This document shows, one piece after another, positions 8,887-18,080 of a stretch of 64,000 nucleotides of DNA. The DNA comes from Crocinitomicaceae bacterium (GTDB taxonomy: Bacteria > Bacteroidota > Bacteroidia > Flavobacteriales_D > Crocinitomicaceae): the NCBI GenBank assembly GCA_029254025.1, contig JAQWYK010000039.1:124001-188000 (forward strand). The letters run 5' to 3'. Under the pieces are notes generated by a model. It saw nothing but the letters and a program-made list of their open reading frames with translations. It made no database searches and was not told where the DNA came from. A program made the translations under genes and the position numbers. The stretch's first letter is position 1. Every line of letters starts with the position of its first letter.

Positions 8887-10227
8887 TCATTCTTCTTCGC
8901 CACCTTGCTCTTTATCTAAGTCCACGATATCTTCGATCAAAGGGACTGTTTCTGAAGCAGGCAATTCTTCTACTTTTTTTAACTTCGACAGCATCATTCG
9001 GGTACGTGTGCCCACCAGGTTGTCGAGTTCTTTATTGGCCTCATTGATTTTTTTCTGTGCCTTTTCCAATACGCCACCAAACTTTCCAAACTCCGTTTTC
9101 ACGGCGCCGAGTATTTGCCATACTTCGCTGCTGCGCTTCTGAATGGCTAACGTTTTAAAGCCCATTTGCAGACTATTTAGCATGGCGGCTAACGTAGTCG
9201 GTCCGGTTACGATAATTTTATATTCGCGTTGGAGCAAGGCTACCACTTCAGGTTGACGGACCACTTCAGCGAACAAACCCTCAATCGGAAGGAACATAAT
9301 TCCAAAATCAGTAGTGTTTGGTGGATCGATGTACTTATCACGGATATCTTTGGCAAATTTCTTAATGCTTTGAACTAAGGCGCGGTTGGCTGCGTCAATT
9401 TTGGTGGTATCTCCTTCGTCATAAGCCGTTTGTAAACGAACATAATCTTCTTGTGGAAATTTGGCATCAATAGGTAAATATACTTCTTTCCCATGGTCAT
9501 CTTTCCCTGGGAGTTTGATCGCAAACTCTACGTGATCGTTAGAATTGTGTTTGGTTTTTACGTTTGCTTGGTATTGTTCGGGCGCCATGATTTGCTCCAA
9601 GATATTCCCTAACTGAATTTCTCCTAAAACCCCGCGGGTTTTCACGTTGCTCAATACTTTTTTCAAATCCCCTACACCGTTGGCGAGACTTTGCATTTCT
9701 CCCAATCCTTTTTGCACCGCTTCTAAACGTTCGCTTACCAATTTAAATGATTGCCCCAAACGCTCTTCCAAGGTCTTGTGGAGTTTTTCATCCACTGTTT
9801 CGCGCATTTTTTCCAACTTCTCTTCGGTGGATTTCACCAACTCGTCTTGCTTAGCGGCCATGGTCTCAAATTTCTGTTTCTGCAGGTCATTGAAGTTCTT
9901 CACGTTTTCCCGGAAGGTATCGCTGAACGCCTTCAATGAGTCGGTCAACTCTTTTCGGTTTTCTTTGGCGTTATTGTTCAATCCTTCACTGATCTGCCCA
10001 AGCTTCTCCTCCAATCGTGCGGTCAGTTTTCCGAGTCCATCGGATAACTCTTCTCGGTTCTCCTTGAGCGCCACAGAGAGTTCCGTGCGATTTTCCTTGA
10101 GCTCATATTGCAATAATGAACGCGTCGCATCAATGATCGCTCCCGCGTTGGTTCTCGAGTTTTTAAGCAACAAGACAACTAGAAGCGCTAGGCTAAGTGA
10201 GGAAAGAAGAAGTGCTATGATTTCCAT
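8887..10227 (-). CDS. rmuC: DNA recombination protein RmuC
   Basis: The 446 residues have the RmuC architecture. One N-terminal membrane helix spans about residues 2-21. A long coiled coil follows at about 28-175, with repeated KENRxEL heptads. The conserved RmuC nuclease-like domain occupies about 185-390 (VKTRGVLGEIQLGNILEQI; YLPIDAKFPQEDY; IMFLPIEGLFAEV). RmuC limits inversions and other rearrangements at short inverted repeats in E. coli, and the domain resembles restriction-endonuclease folds. It is monocistronic here. The ATG at 10227 fits the start of the anchor helix. Confidence 0.94.
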   Translation of the reverse strand: MEIIALLLSSLSLALLVVLLLKNSRTNAGAIIDATRSLLQYELKENRTELSVALKENREELSDGLGKLTARLEEKLGQISEGLNNNAKENRKELTDSLKAFSDTFRENVKNFNDLQKQKFETMAAKQDELVKSTEEKLEKMRETVDEKLHKTLEERLGQSFKLVSERLEAVQKGLGEMQSLANGVGDLKKVLSNVKTRGVLGEIQLGNILEQIMAPEQYQANVKTKHNSNDHVEFAIKLPGKDDHGKEVYLPIDAKFPQEDYVRLQTAYDEGDTTKIDAANRALVQSIKKFAKDIRDKYIDPPNTTDFGIMFLPIEGLFAEVVRQPEVVALLQREYKIIVTGPTTLAAMLNSLQMGFKTLAIQKRSSEVWQILGAVKTEFGKFGGVLEKAQKKINEANKELDNLVGTRTRMMLSKLKKVEELPASETVPLIEDIVDLDKEQGGEEE

Positions 10228-10508
10228 ATCTTTGTTTTCAAGATTAAACGATGAAGCATTCCCTCAAAAATAGGGAAGATTCTTCAATGAGACTTATCAA
10301 AACTCAAAAAACCCCCAATGCTGCGTAAACATCGCTCTCGGAAATTTTTGAATATTCCTGCGAGAGGCTTTGTCTGTCAATGGCCCATCGGAAAGTCTGA
10401 AGCAAAACGAATTTAGATAGGAAGCGTACTTTGAAAATTACAGAACCCAATAACTACCGTGTCCGCAAAAAATCCATTGTGTTTTTGGACTATTTGGCTT
10501 AACGTGGG
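10228..10508. other. 281-base intergenic region without a recognised gene
   Basis: I see no tRNA, no ORF with coding character and no strong terminator. On the minus strand, TATTTTTG at 10265-10272 is a full match to the Bacteroidota -7 box and may serve rmuC, but no TTG lies at the right distance. Confidence 0.35.
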
Positions 10509-11933
10509 CTACAATTTTTGAAATACAGATTTAACCCGAACCTTATCGCTGCGTAGGGAGACAAAATAAACTCCTTCGGAAAAATTAGCAATAGATATTT
10601 TTGATGACCCTGTAAATGGACTAATAGTTAAAATGGTTCTCCCTAGGGCATCTGTAATTACACCATTTATTACTCCGCTGCCATCCCATTCTATAGTAAG
10701 AAATTCAGTTGTTGGATTCGGATAAAGGGTTAATGTGTTTTCCAAAACACTAACATCCAAAAGACATGCAGAGCGTAGGGTCTGCCACCAATTGAATATA
10801 TCAGTTAACGTCGGTATAACGCAATCATTATGATCTAGTGGCCCAATATTTATTGCAGTTACATCGTTCGCGCCATTATTATTCATTGTTGCTTCGGCTA
10901 TAAGGGCATTATTGAAAGCAACTTGTTCATCTTCCGTGCAATAATACATGCGAACGGGTCTTTCAGGAGTCCAATCGTGATTGTCATTATCGAGCATAGC
11001 TTGCCACAAAGGGTGATTATAATTTGATTGTGAATTCGTGAAGTTCTGAAGAACGGTGTCTACAATTAATGAGTCAACTTGACTGGGCAATAGGTCATTT
11101 AGTTCTCCCATACCAAGAGAATAATTGTTTCCATCAAAATAAGGAACAACAATGGTGTCGTAAGGACTATTTAATATATCGGAATAGGTGTTATATATAT
11201 TTCCATAAACACGTTGATAGGAAGCTAAAACATATACAATATAACCTGGGTTTGAGTATGCAGCGGCTAAAATTGTGTCAGCCATTGCCCCTGAAATCTC
11301 ATAGGGGCCTGAGCATGGTGCAGAAGCGAGGATGTTAAACTCATCATATAAATTGTTGTCCTGAACGTATTTGTGAGTTGCCATTGCTGCGTGGCCTCCC
11401 TGGGAGTATCCCGTTATGAATAATTCACCGTTATCTGACATTCCCAGTGAATCTTGAATAAACACTCGGGTTGCTCGAATCATATCTAAAGTTGTAGTCG
11501 CTTCAGAAGCGCCATGACAATATGGGTGAAGGTTAGGGCTGTCTCCCATTCCGAGGTAATCCGGTAAAACCATAAAAAAACCACCTCCGGCAAAAATTTT
11601 TCCAATGATGGCCTCAAAAACATCTCTTGATGGGACATCGTTTTTATTTAGACTAGTGCCGTGTTGATAAACGCCTATTGGAAAAGAATCACAGGTCAGG
11701 GGGCCTGCTGGAACACACAAAGCCCCTGAGGCAATTGTGTTAGAACCATCAATATCCGTTGTCGTGTAAACGATCTTATACGTATCTACGTCATAGTCCA
11801 CCGGGGTTCCCACAACGGCTTCCAAATCATTTGAAGTGAGTGTGTTTAAATAAGTAACAGATACTAAGTCCTGAGACCTTCCAACTTGAGATAGAAAAAC
11901 AAGGAATACGATTGAACAATAAAGTGCTTTCAT
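10509..11933 (-). CDS. secreted alpha/beta hydrolase (lipase-like) with T9SS sorting domain
   Basis: The 474 residues begin with a signal peptide of about 20 residues ending before QDL. The body is an alpha/beta hydrolase resembling secretory lipases and prolyl-type esterases. The nucleophile elbow is GYSQGGH with Ser177, a candidate acid lies in CTEDEQV, and a candidate histidine lies in GPLDHNDC. The HGTSLN motif near residue 91 would help form the oxyanion hole. The last 70 residues are a type A sorting domain (LYPNPTTEFLTIEW, ending in a basic KSVFQKL), so it is expected to be exported by the type IX system. Substrate is unknown; an ester or lipid is the likely class. Its start codon abuts the stop of the gene behind it. 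Confidence 0.82.
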   Translation of the reverse strand: MKALYCSIVFLVFLSQVGRSQDLVSVTYLNTLTSNDLEAVVGTPVDYDVDTYKIVYTTTDIDGSNTIASGALCVPAGPLTCDSFPIGVYQHGTSLNKNDVPSRDVFEAIIGKIFAGGGFFMVLPDYLGMGDSPNLHPYCHGASEATTTLDMIRATRVFIQDSLGMSDNGELFITGYSQGGHAAMATHKYVQDNNLYDEFNILASAPCSGPYEISGAMADTILAAAYSNPGYIVYVLASYQRVYGNIYNTYSDILNSPYDTIVVPYFDGNNYSLGMGELNDLLPSQVDSLIVDTVLQNFTNSQSNYNHPLWQAMLDNDNHDWTPERPVRMYYCTEDEQVAFNNALIAEATMNNNGANDVTAINIGPLDHNDCVIPTLTDIFNWWQTLRSACLLDVSVLENTLTLYPNPTTEFLTIEWDGSGVINGVITDALGRTILTISPFTGSSKISIANFSEGVYFVSLRSDKVRVKSVFQKL

Positions 11934-12425
11934 TTAATATGGAATTTTAAAACGTGAATAGAGAAAACTAAGTAACCATAATGGTCCTATTAGTAAGAAT
12001 TGAATATCCTTCAAAAAAGACGGCTTTTTACCCTCAACCTTGTGTCCGTAAAATTGAAGAATCCAACTCACCACAAAAACAAACAAACTGCATTGCGAAA
12101 TCCCGAAAGGGGCATTAATACGTATTAATAGACCATCGACATAAATAATAGAAAAGAGACAAACCAATGAAAAAATCAACATACCAATGCTCAAAGAAAA
12201 AGACAAGGAAATGTAATAAACCATTATAAATAATAGAGCAAGCATCGCCCAATTAATCTCAAAAGATTCGAAAAGTTGAGAGAATAAGTCTGGACGAGGT
12301 ATAATAGAAACTATGGCGACGATACTCCAAAAAATGAGGGGTACACAAAACCAATGAATAGTTTTGTTCAATTTGTTTTGATGGCTCTCGCCGTATTCAT
12401 TCAGTAAATCATTTAGCTCATTCAA
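11934..12425 (-). CDS. Mpo1-like (DUF962) integral membrane protein
   Basis: The 163 residues match the DUF962/YGL010w family. The N-terminal motif is GESHQNKLNKTIHWFCVP, with the spaced histidines and the H-W-x-x-x-P pattern that carries the iron ligands in yeast Mpo1. Four hydrophobic segments follow. Mpo1 is a dioxygenase in alpha-oxidation of 2-hydroxy fatty acids; the role in bacteria is not established. It lies directly upstream of the lipase-like gene with no spacing, which hints at a shared role in lipid breakdown. That link is inference. Confidence 0.75.
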   Translation of the reverse strand: MNELNDLLNEYGESHQNKLNKTIHWFCVPLIFWSIVAIVSIIPRPDLFSQLFESFEINWAMLALLFIMVYYISLSFSLSIGMLIFSLVCLFSIIYVDGLLIRINAPFGISQCSLFVFVVSWILQFYGHKVEGKKPSFLKDIQFLLIGPLWLLSFLYSRFKIPY

Positions 12426-12622
12426 AACATTTCAATTTTTCGTTAAATTAACAGAAAAAAGTGATAATCTCAAAAACATTTAAATTTTCAATTCAAACAA
12501 TAATGTCACATATAATGATAAAAAGACATTTTTTAAATCGCCACGATGAAAAACACACTTTTCTACAGATCTTCAGTAGAATTTAAATAAGGCATAATTA
12601 ATCAGTAACTATTAAAGTCAAT

Positions 12623-14098
12623 TCAATGTCTTTTAATGCTAATTTCTTTGAGTTGTTGAAATGAAACCAACCCAAATCCGATTGCTATAAATCCAAAAAA
12701 AACAGCGGATGCAAAGTCTAGGAAAAAAACACTATTGATCATTCCGACACTGAACACTAAAGATAGTAGAATTTCAATAATTACCGATATGCTTAATTTC
12801 GGAATGAAATAATTACTTTTTTTTAGCGTGGACAAATTGGACTCATTGAATTTAGGGGTTCTTTTAAAAACCGAATTGCTTGAAAAATAACCAGATAAGA
12901 CAGCTAAAAAATTGTGAAAAGAAAGACCGGATGTCATAATTAAAAAAAGTAAAAAATTCACGATGAAATTTCTTTTTGTCTTCAAGTGTTGCTCCCAACT
13001 CACATAATAGCTATATGCTAACAAAATTGTATTGACAATAAACAAAGATCCGATTATCAGTACGATATTAATAATTGAACTTTGATCTCTAAAAAGCACT
13101 AAAAACAGACTCAAAAAATAGAGAACGAATACAAAAACATATGTACTAGATGCAAATAATTGATTAATACCAAATAATTTTTGTTCCCAATTTAGATTTT
13201 TATCAATGATCAATATTTTAGCTAACTTTTTAAAACATTGAGCACCACCTTTATTCCATCGATATTGTTGAATTTTTAAAGCAGTCAAATTGGGAGGCAA
13301 TTCAGCTTCACACACCACATTTGAATCATAAATAAATTTCCAGCCCTTCATCTGAGCTCGAAAACTTAAATCTAAATCTTCTGTCAGGGTTTCATCAGAC
13401 CAGCCCCCAGCATCAGCAACACACATAGTCCTCCAAATACCTGCTGTTCCATTAAAATTGATGAAGTAATTTGAAAAATTCCTTCCATGGTGTTCAACAG
13501 AAAAATGGAAGTTAAGGGAAAGTGCTTGCACTAATGTTAAGAAATTTTCAGTGGCGTTGAGATGTCCCCATTTCGCTTGTACCATACCCACTTTTTCATT
13601 TCTGAAATGAGGTAATAACCGCAATAAAAAATCTGGTGGCGGAACAAAATCGGCATCAAAAATTACAAGATATTCTGCTTGGTAGGATGAGAATTCTTTA
13701 AGTGCACCTGCTTTATACCCATTTCTATTCAAACGCTTTTTATGCTCAATTTTAAAACCCAATGCACCGTACTCATTAATTTTTTGTTCGATTAGTAAAG
13801 TTGTTTCATCTGTAGAATCATCTAAAACTTCTATTGCGAGGAGTTCTTGAGGGTAAACAATGCCACAAACCGAATCAATTAAACGATCGATGGTGTTTTT
13901 TTCATTGTAGACTGGAAGTTGAATGAGGACTTTTGAGTAACATTGATTTAAATCAAAGGGATCTATTTTTTGTTTAATGGACAGATACCGCCGAAATCTT
14001 TTAGCAAGAATAAAGCAGGAAACAGCATAGCATAATATGAAAATTAAACACAATAGGTACAGTAAACTTAAGAGCAAAAATATAACGTCCAAATTCAA
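12623..14098 (-). CDS. processive family 2 glycosyltransferase (cellulose-synthase-like)
   Basis: The 491 residues have one N-terminal membrane helix (about 5-30), a cytoplasmic GT-A domain and about four C-terminal membrane helices. All hallmarks of processive beta-glycosyltransferases are visible: VLDDSTD at 91-97, the DAD metal site at 148-150, TEDLDLS at 239-245 and the QQYRW motif at 277-281. It is shorter than BcsA and lacks a PilZ domain, so it resembles the CslA/mannan-synthase-like group. The polymer it makes cannot be told from sequence. It stands alone, and the gene is AT-richer than its neighbours. Confidence 0.85.
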   Translation of the reverse strand: MNLDVIFLLLSLLYLLCLIFILCYAVSCFILAKRFRRYLSIKQKIDPFDLNQCYSKVLIQLPVYNEKNTIDRLIDSVCGIVYPQELLAIEVLDDSTDETTLLIEQKINEYGALGFKIEHKKRLNRNGYKAGALKEFSSYQAEYLVIFDADFVPPPDFLLRLLPHFRNEKVGMVQAKWGHLNATENFLTLVQALSLNFHFSVEHHGRNFSNYFINFNGTAGIWRTMCVADAGGWSDETLTEDLDLSFRAQMKGWKFIYDSNVVCEAELPPNLTALKIQQYRWNKGGAQCFKKLAKILIIDKNLNWEQKLFGINQLFASSTYVFVFVLYFLSLFLVLFRDQSSIINIVLIIGSLFIVNTILLAYSYYVSWEQHLKTKRNFIVNFLLFLIMTSGLSFHNFLAVLSGYFSSNSVFKRTPKFNESNLSTLKKSNYFIPKLSISVIIEILLSLVFSVGMINSVFFLDFASAVFFGFIAIGFGLVSFQQLKEISIKRH

Positions 14099-14151
14099 TT
14101 AATTAATGATCATTATTTTAGTCGACGATTTTTGTTGTTTAGTCGAAATAA

Positions 14152-14292
14152 ATTAAAGTTACGAAGTTAATTACAACACTGATACTAAGTTATCTATTTT
14201 TTGGAGCCCTATTTTCCCAAGAGCTAAATTTATTTTCTGAAGAAATTCCATTTTTAGAGGCAAATGAAAACTTAACAATGGTTGCAATATGA
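14152..14292 (+). pseudogene. decayed start of a secreted protein (signal peptide remnant)
   Basis: Codons from 14152 to the TGA at 14290-14292 read a 46-residue peptide with a clear signal peptide: a KVTK basic start, a hydrophobic core LITTLILSYLFFGAL and the cleavage-like end FSQ, then ELNLFSEEIPFL. The first codon is ATT where ATG would be expected, so the start appears mutated, and the frame stops after 46 codons. It looks like the 5' end of an exported-protein gene that has degenerated. The remaining sequence up to 14426 shows no further recognisable frame. Confidence 0.45.
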
Positions 14293-14426
14293 GTCTTGTC
14301 TTTACGAACTAGTTTCGGAAAAAATAAAACCAATTTTCAATCCTAATATCTTATGCTCGAAACATTCCATTTTCATTAAAACCGGGTTCGTTTATACAAA
14401 ACAAGTTCAAAAAAGTAAGTGTATAA

Positions 14427-14456
14427 AATAACAAACCCCCTGTAAACAGGAGGTTT
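14427..14456 (-). terminator. terminator behind the tRNA
   Basis: Read on the minus strand, AAACCTCC and GGGGGTTT form a stem around TGTTTACA, followed by GTTATTTT. It begins five bases after the tRNA 3' end and fits an intrinsic terminator. Confidence 0.7.
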
Positions 14457-14460
14457 ATTG

Positions 14461-14534
14461 TGGTCCCACTTGGGCTCGAACCAAGGACTTGCTGATTATG
14501 AGTCAGCTACTCTAACCAACTGAGTTATAGGACC
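14461..14534 (-). tRNA. tRNA with CAU anticodon (elongator Met or lysidine-type Ile2)
   Basis: The minus strand folds as a 74-base cloverleaf. The acceptor is GGTCCTA/TGGGACC (one G-U pair) with discriminator A, the D-arm carries ACTCAGTTGGTTAGAGT, and the anticodon stem GCTGA/TCAGC holds loop CTCATAA. The T-arm has GGTTCGAGCCC. The anticodon is CAU. The missing initiator features (no GGG/CCC anticodon stem) rule out fMet. I cannot separate elongator Met from Ile2 by eye. CCA is not encoded; the bases after the discriminator are CAA. Confidence 0.93.
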
Positions 14535-14756
14535 TGTATGTTTTTAATGAACAAGCGCTCTTCAAAAACAGTCCGCAAATGTAAGTGGTTCGGATGGAAT
14601 TTGCAAGTGTTCTTTCAGAGAAGTTGTTTTTTAAACGATCAATCGAAGTTGCCTGAGTGCCTTGGCGCATAATTGTGAATAAACGGAAGATCTTATTTGT
14701 CCCAATGTATCGAAGGTAACATCGGACGTAATTCTCTGTTATTCCAATTTTGGTAT

Positions 14757-14764
14757 TAACTTTA
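14757..14764 (+). promoter_or_regulatory. putative -7 box just before the kinase start
   Basis: TAACTTTA matches TAnnTTTG in all but the last base and ends five bases before the ATG at 14770. Transcription would begin at or next to the start codon. Confidence 0.3.
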
Positions 14765-14769
14765 CGTAC

Positions 14770-16326
14770 ATGAAGCTCTATTCCAACAAACAGAAATGGA
14801 AAATTATTCTCCTCGGCGCTGCCTTGCTGCTGGTGGGAGCGTCCTTATATGTTTCGAATGAGATAGTAGCCAAGGTCGCACTGCGTGAGCGGGAACGTGT
14901 CACCCAATGGGCAGATGCTATAAAGAAACGTGCGGAATTGGTGCGGCTAACGAATAGCTCTTTTGATCAATTGCGGCAAAAAGAACTGGAAGAAATGGAG
15001 CTGTGGATTGCAGCAACAAAAGAGATTTCTAAGCCTTCACCGCTAAACTTGCAGCAATCGTACGACCTGCCGCTTGCGATTATCAATAGAAATACAGATA
15101 TTCCTGTGGTTTTATTAGATCAAGACTTGCAGGTTTCAGGATATATTAACCTCGAAATTGATACCGTTGATATACGTACTGCGTTCCCGGAATTGTCAAA
15201 AGACAGCCTGAGAACGATTTTTGAGGACAGTCTGGTGAAGCTCGCCGAGGACTGGGAGCAAATCAATCCATCGTTTACGATGGAAATTTATGAAGGACTA
15301 TTTATGACGTATTATTATAATGACTCGCGCGATATTTTGCGGTTAGAACAGGAACGCGACTCATTAATCCGTGCCTTCAATGCAGAATTGATAGAGAATG
15401 TTGATTTGGTGCCTGTTTTGTTGATGGACAGTACGAGAACTGCGGTTATTGCTTCCAACCTGCCCGTCGAGCAACTCGACGCGCTGCAACTGATGGCTAC
15501 AAGAGATGATCTGCTCGCTCAGAACGAGCCCATTGAAATAAGTTTCGGCCCTAAAGACTTAAATTACGTGCTCTATGCGAATAGTCCAGAGCTTAAACAA
15601 CTTCAATATTTTCCATACATTCAATTCTTAATTATTGGGTTGTTTATATTTATTGGCTATATTATTTTCAGTACGTTCCGCAAGGCAGAACAAAACCAAG
15701 TTTGGGCGGGAATGGCTAAGGAAACCGCACACCAGCTTGGTACACCAATCTCGTCATTGATGGCTTGGATAGAATTGCTTTCAGGTATGGAGATCGACGA
15801 GAGTATCACCAAAGAGATGAATAAAGACATTGAGCGGTTGACCAAGGTTACGGATCGATTTTCGAAAATAGGTGCAGGAACCAGCTTGGAAGAGAATGAC
15901 ATTGTTGCCACAACGAAGAATATGTTGTCTTATTTGCGCACGCGTGTATCATCAAAAGTAGATATCACCTTTGAGGCGGATGCGTCTTCAATTGTAGTCA
16001 TGCACAATCCTCCACTTTTTGAATGGGTCATAGAAAACATTTGTAAAAATGCTATTGATGCAATGGAAGGCGAGGGAAAACTGTCTGTGGTCATCTCATC
16101 GAAACCGGGAAAGGTGTTTATTGACATCACAGATACGGGTAAAGGAATGACCCCTCGTCAACAGCGCGAGGTATTTAAGCCTGGTTTTACCACGAAAAAG
16201 CGGGGTTGGGGTCTTGGGTTAACCCTTGTTAAGCGTATTATCACCGAATACCATAAAGGTCAAATCATGGTCGTGCATTCGGAAGTGGGTGTAGGTACAA
16301 CCTTTCGAATCACCCTGTCTGTGTAA
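14770..16326 (+). CDS. membrane sensor histidine kinase (orphan)
   Basis: The 518 residues have a membrane helix at about 12-32, an extracytoplasmic sensor region of about 250 residues, and a second helix at about 280-302. The kinase core follows. The H-box is ETAHQLGTPISSL with His321, the N-box ENICKNAIDAM covers 422-432, and DTGKGM plus WGLGLTLVKRI give the G1 and G2 boxes. It autophosphorylates and passes phosphate to a response regulator, but none is encoded nearby. The sensor region matches no domain I recognise and contains a coiled-coil start (residues 35-60). No HAMP domain is evident. Confidence 0.9.
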   Translation: MKLYSNKQKWKIILLGAALLLVGASLYVSNEIVAKVALRERERVTQWADAIKKRAELVRLTNSSFDQLRQKELEEMELWIAATKEISKPSPLNLQQSYDLPLAIINRNTDIPVVLLDQDLQVSGYINLEIDTVDIRTAFPELSKDSLRTIFEDSLVKLAEDWEQINPSFTMEIYEGLFMTYYYNDSRDILRLEQERDSLIRAFNAELIENVDLVPVLLMDSTRTAVIASNLPVEQLDALQLMATRDDLLAQNEPIEISFGPKDLNYVLYANSPELKQLQYFPYIQFLIIGLFIFIGYIIFSTFRKAEQNQVWAGMAKETAHQLGTPISSLMAWIELLSGMEIDESITKEMNKDIERLTKVTDRFSKIGAGTSLEENDIVATTKNMLSYLRTRVSSKVDITFEADASSIVVMHNPPLFEWVIENICKNAIDAMEGEGKLSVVISSKPGKVFIDITDTGKGMTPRQQREVFKPGFTTKKRGWGLGLTLVKRIITEYHKGQIMVVHSEVGVGTTFRITLSV

Positions 16327-16456
16327 ATTTTACACAATTTTACAACACCCTTATTTAGAGTGATGTATCGCCTCAGCTTCTTTAAATAAAGTCTTTTAAA
16401 AGACAAAAAAACACCCTTTAGATCTTTCCTTAAACTTTTTATACCCTTTCGTGTTC

Positions 16457-16464
16457 TATTTTTG
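16457..16464 (+). promoter_or_regulatory. putative -7 box of the fasciclin gene
   Basis: TATTTTTG is a full match to TAnnTTTG, 31 bases before the ATG at 16496. No TTG lies at the -33 spacing. Confidence 0.35.
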
Positions 16465-16495
16465 TTCAACTAATTTTACATATAATTAAACAAAA

Positions 16496-17631
16496 ATGAA
16501 AAGAAAACTTACTTTTAACCTAAAAACAGCAGCCGTCGGTTTGATGCTGTTACTAAATTCGAGCTCGTTTGCTCAAACAGTGTATGATGTAATCTCCGGG
16601 AGTGCCAACCACACTTCATTGACCGCAGCAATTAATGCGGCAGGTTTAGACGGTGCATTGCAAGACATTAATGCAACATATACCGTGTTTGCGCCGGACA
16701 ATGCTGCGTTTGACGATTTCGCAGCGCAGTTGGGGGTCACAGTAGCAGATTTGTTGTTGCTGCCAGAAGCTGATTTACAAGATGTTTTATTGTACCATGT
16801 ATTGGACGTAGAAGTTGGTTCAGATGCTGTAACCAATGGTGCAACAGTTACCCCTTTAAACCCTGCAAATACACTGAAGTTGACGGAACAGCTGTTTTCG
16901 CAAATCAAGCTCAAGTGAACGCCGCTGATTTACAAGGTACAAATGGTATTGTTCACTCGGTTAATGCAGTAGTATTGCCAAATGAGACAGTAGCAGACAT
17001 TGCAATTGACAGCCCAGATCACACGACATTGGTAGCAGCGGTAGTTGAAGCACGTTTATTACCAGCATTAACAAATCCATTTGCTGGGTTAACAGTATTC
17101 GCTCCAACAGATGCAGCTTTTACTACTTTCTTAACAGGAGCAGGAATTACGGCAGCAGATTTATTGGCTTCACCAGATTTGGTAAACATCTTATTGTACC
17201 ACGTATTGGGCTCAGTTGTTGAGTCAGGGGATTTAACTAACGGTTCAGTAACAACATTGAGTGGTGGTTCAGTAAATGTTGATTTATCAATGGGAGTGAT
17301 GATTAATTATGCAACTGTGACTGGTGCAGACAACTTAGCGTTCAATGGAGTTGTTCACGTTATTGATGCGGTATTAATTGATGCTACAGCATCATTGGAA
17401 GACATTGATAACTTAACAATTATAATGTATCCTAACCCAGCAACTGATTTCATTACAATTGACAGCAATGAAAACGGTAACTATACAATTGTTGATGTTA
17501 TGGGTGCTGTTGTTGCTGAAGGAACTGTAGACAACAATAAAGTAAATGTTTCTTCATTGAATAACGGAACTTACTTTGTGAACTTCACAACAGAAACTAG
17601 AGTTTACCAAGGACGTTTTGTAAAAAACTAA
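16496..17631 (+). pseudogene. secreted two-domain fasciclin (FAS1) protein, interrupted by a frameshift
   Basis: The first frame (16496-16918) gives a signal peptide of about 22 residues ending SFAQ and most of a FAS1 domain (YTVFAPDNAAFDDF; LLYHVL). It then drifts into nonsense and stops. The other frame resumes within it: from about 16885 it reads GTAVFANQAQVNAADLQGTNG, the natural end of the same FAS1 domain. It continues with a second FAS1 domain (LTVFAPTDAAFTTF) and a type A T9SS sorting domain (YPNPATDFITI). The shift equals loss of one base between about 16870 and 16885. Intact it would be a cell-surface adhesion-type protein. Either a true mutation or a sequence error is possible. If translation restarted at 17,000 or so, the product would lack a signal peptide. 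Confidence 0.85.
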
Positions 17632-17682
17632 ACGCCCTGAAAAGTAAGAACTACTTAAAGTGGTTTATTTTCATGACGTAGC

Positions 17683-17715
17683 AAAAAGCCCTGATAGATT
17701 TCTATCGGGGCTTTT
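17683..17715. terminator. bidirectional intrinsic terminator
   Basis: AAAAAGCCCTGATAG (17683-17697) and CTATCGGGGCTTTTT (17702-17715) pair around ATTT, with a T-run on each strand. It serves the fasciclin gene on the plus strand. It also reaches the stop codon of the converging small membrane protein gene. Confidence 0.85.
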
Positions 17716-18080
17716 TATTTGATGAAGGCGACGTACGCCAAAAGCAATCCTAAACCATAAGCGAGCATATCCCAATAATCTGCTGTATACCGAGGATTGA
17801 TAGGAGGGAGTATACCTTCAAAAACGATCACGATCAGTCCCCAAAGGGAAACGAGCATTATCCAATCTGCTCGGAGTGAGGGGTTGTTCAAAATGAGTCG
17901 TACGGAAACCATGATGAGGTGCAGCAAGATTGGAAAAGCCAATACGTCTCCTAGGTAATTCCGCAGTAAGGGAATAGACCATCCTTGTGCTACTAACACG
18001 AACTGCCCAAAATAAAGTCCTACAAACAGTAAAAACCAACTATTAGCGAGTTGTCGCACTATGTTTATGCAGAGACCCAT
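17715..18080 (-). CDS. small VanZ-like integral membrane protein of unknown function
   Basis: From the ATG at 18080 it has 121 residues with about four hydrophobic helices. A C-terminal motif of the form Y-T-A-D-Y-W-D-M-L-A-Y-G-L-G is shared by short membrane proteins common in flavobacteria. Automatic annotation often labels these 'magnesium citrate secondary transporter', which I do not trust. I chose the 18080 start because the gene then overlaps the upstream zinc-ribbon gene by 16 bases, as in coupled genes. An in-frame start 15 codons further upstream would add an unlikely cysteine-rich leader. Function unknown. Confidence 0.6.
   Translation of the reverse strand: MGLCINIVRQLANSWFLLFVGLYFGQFVLVAQGWSIPLLRNYLGDVLAFPILLHLIMVSVRLILNNPSLRADWIMLVSLWGLIVIVFEGILPPINPRYTADYWDMLAYGLGLLLAYVAFIK

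Noticed and set aside
12546-12590. Short frame beginning ATGAAAAACACAC (14 codons)
   Set aside because: The stretch is AT-rich intergenic DNA; no homology or start signals support a peptide.
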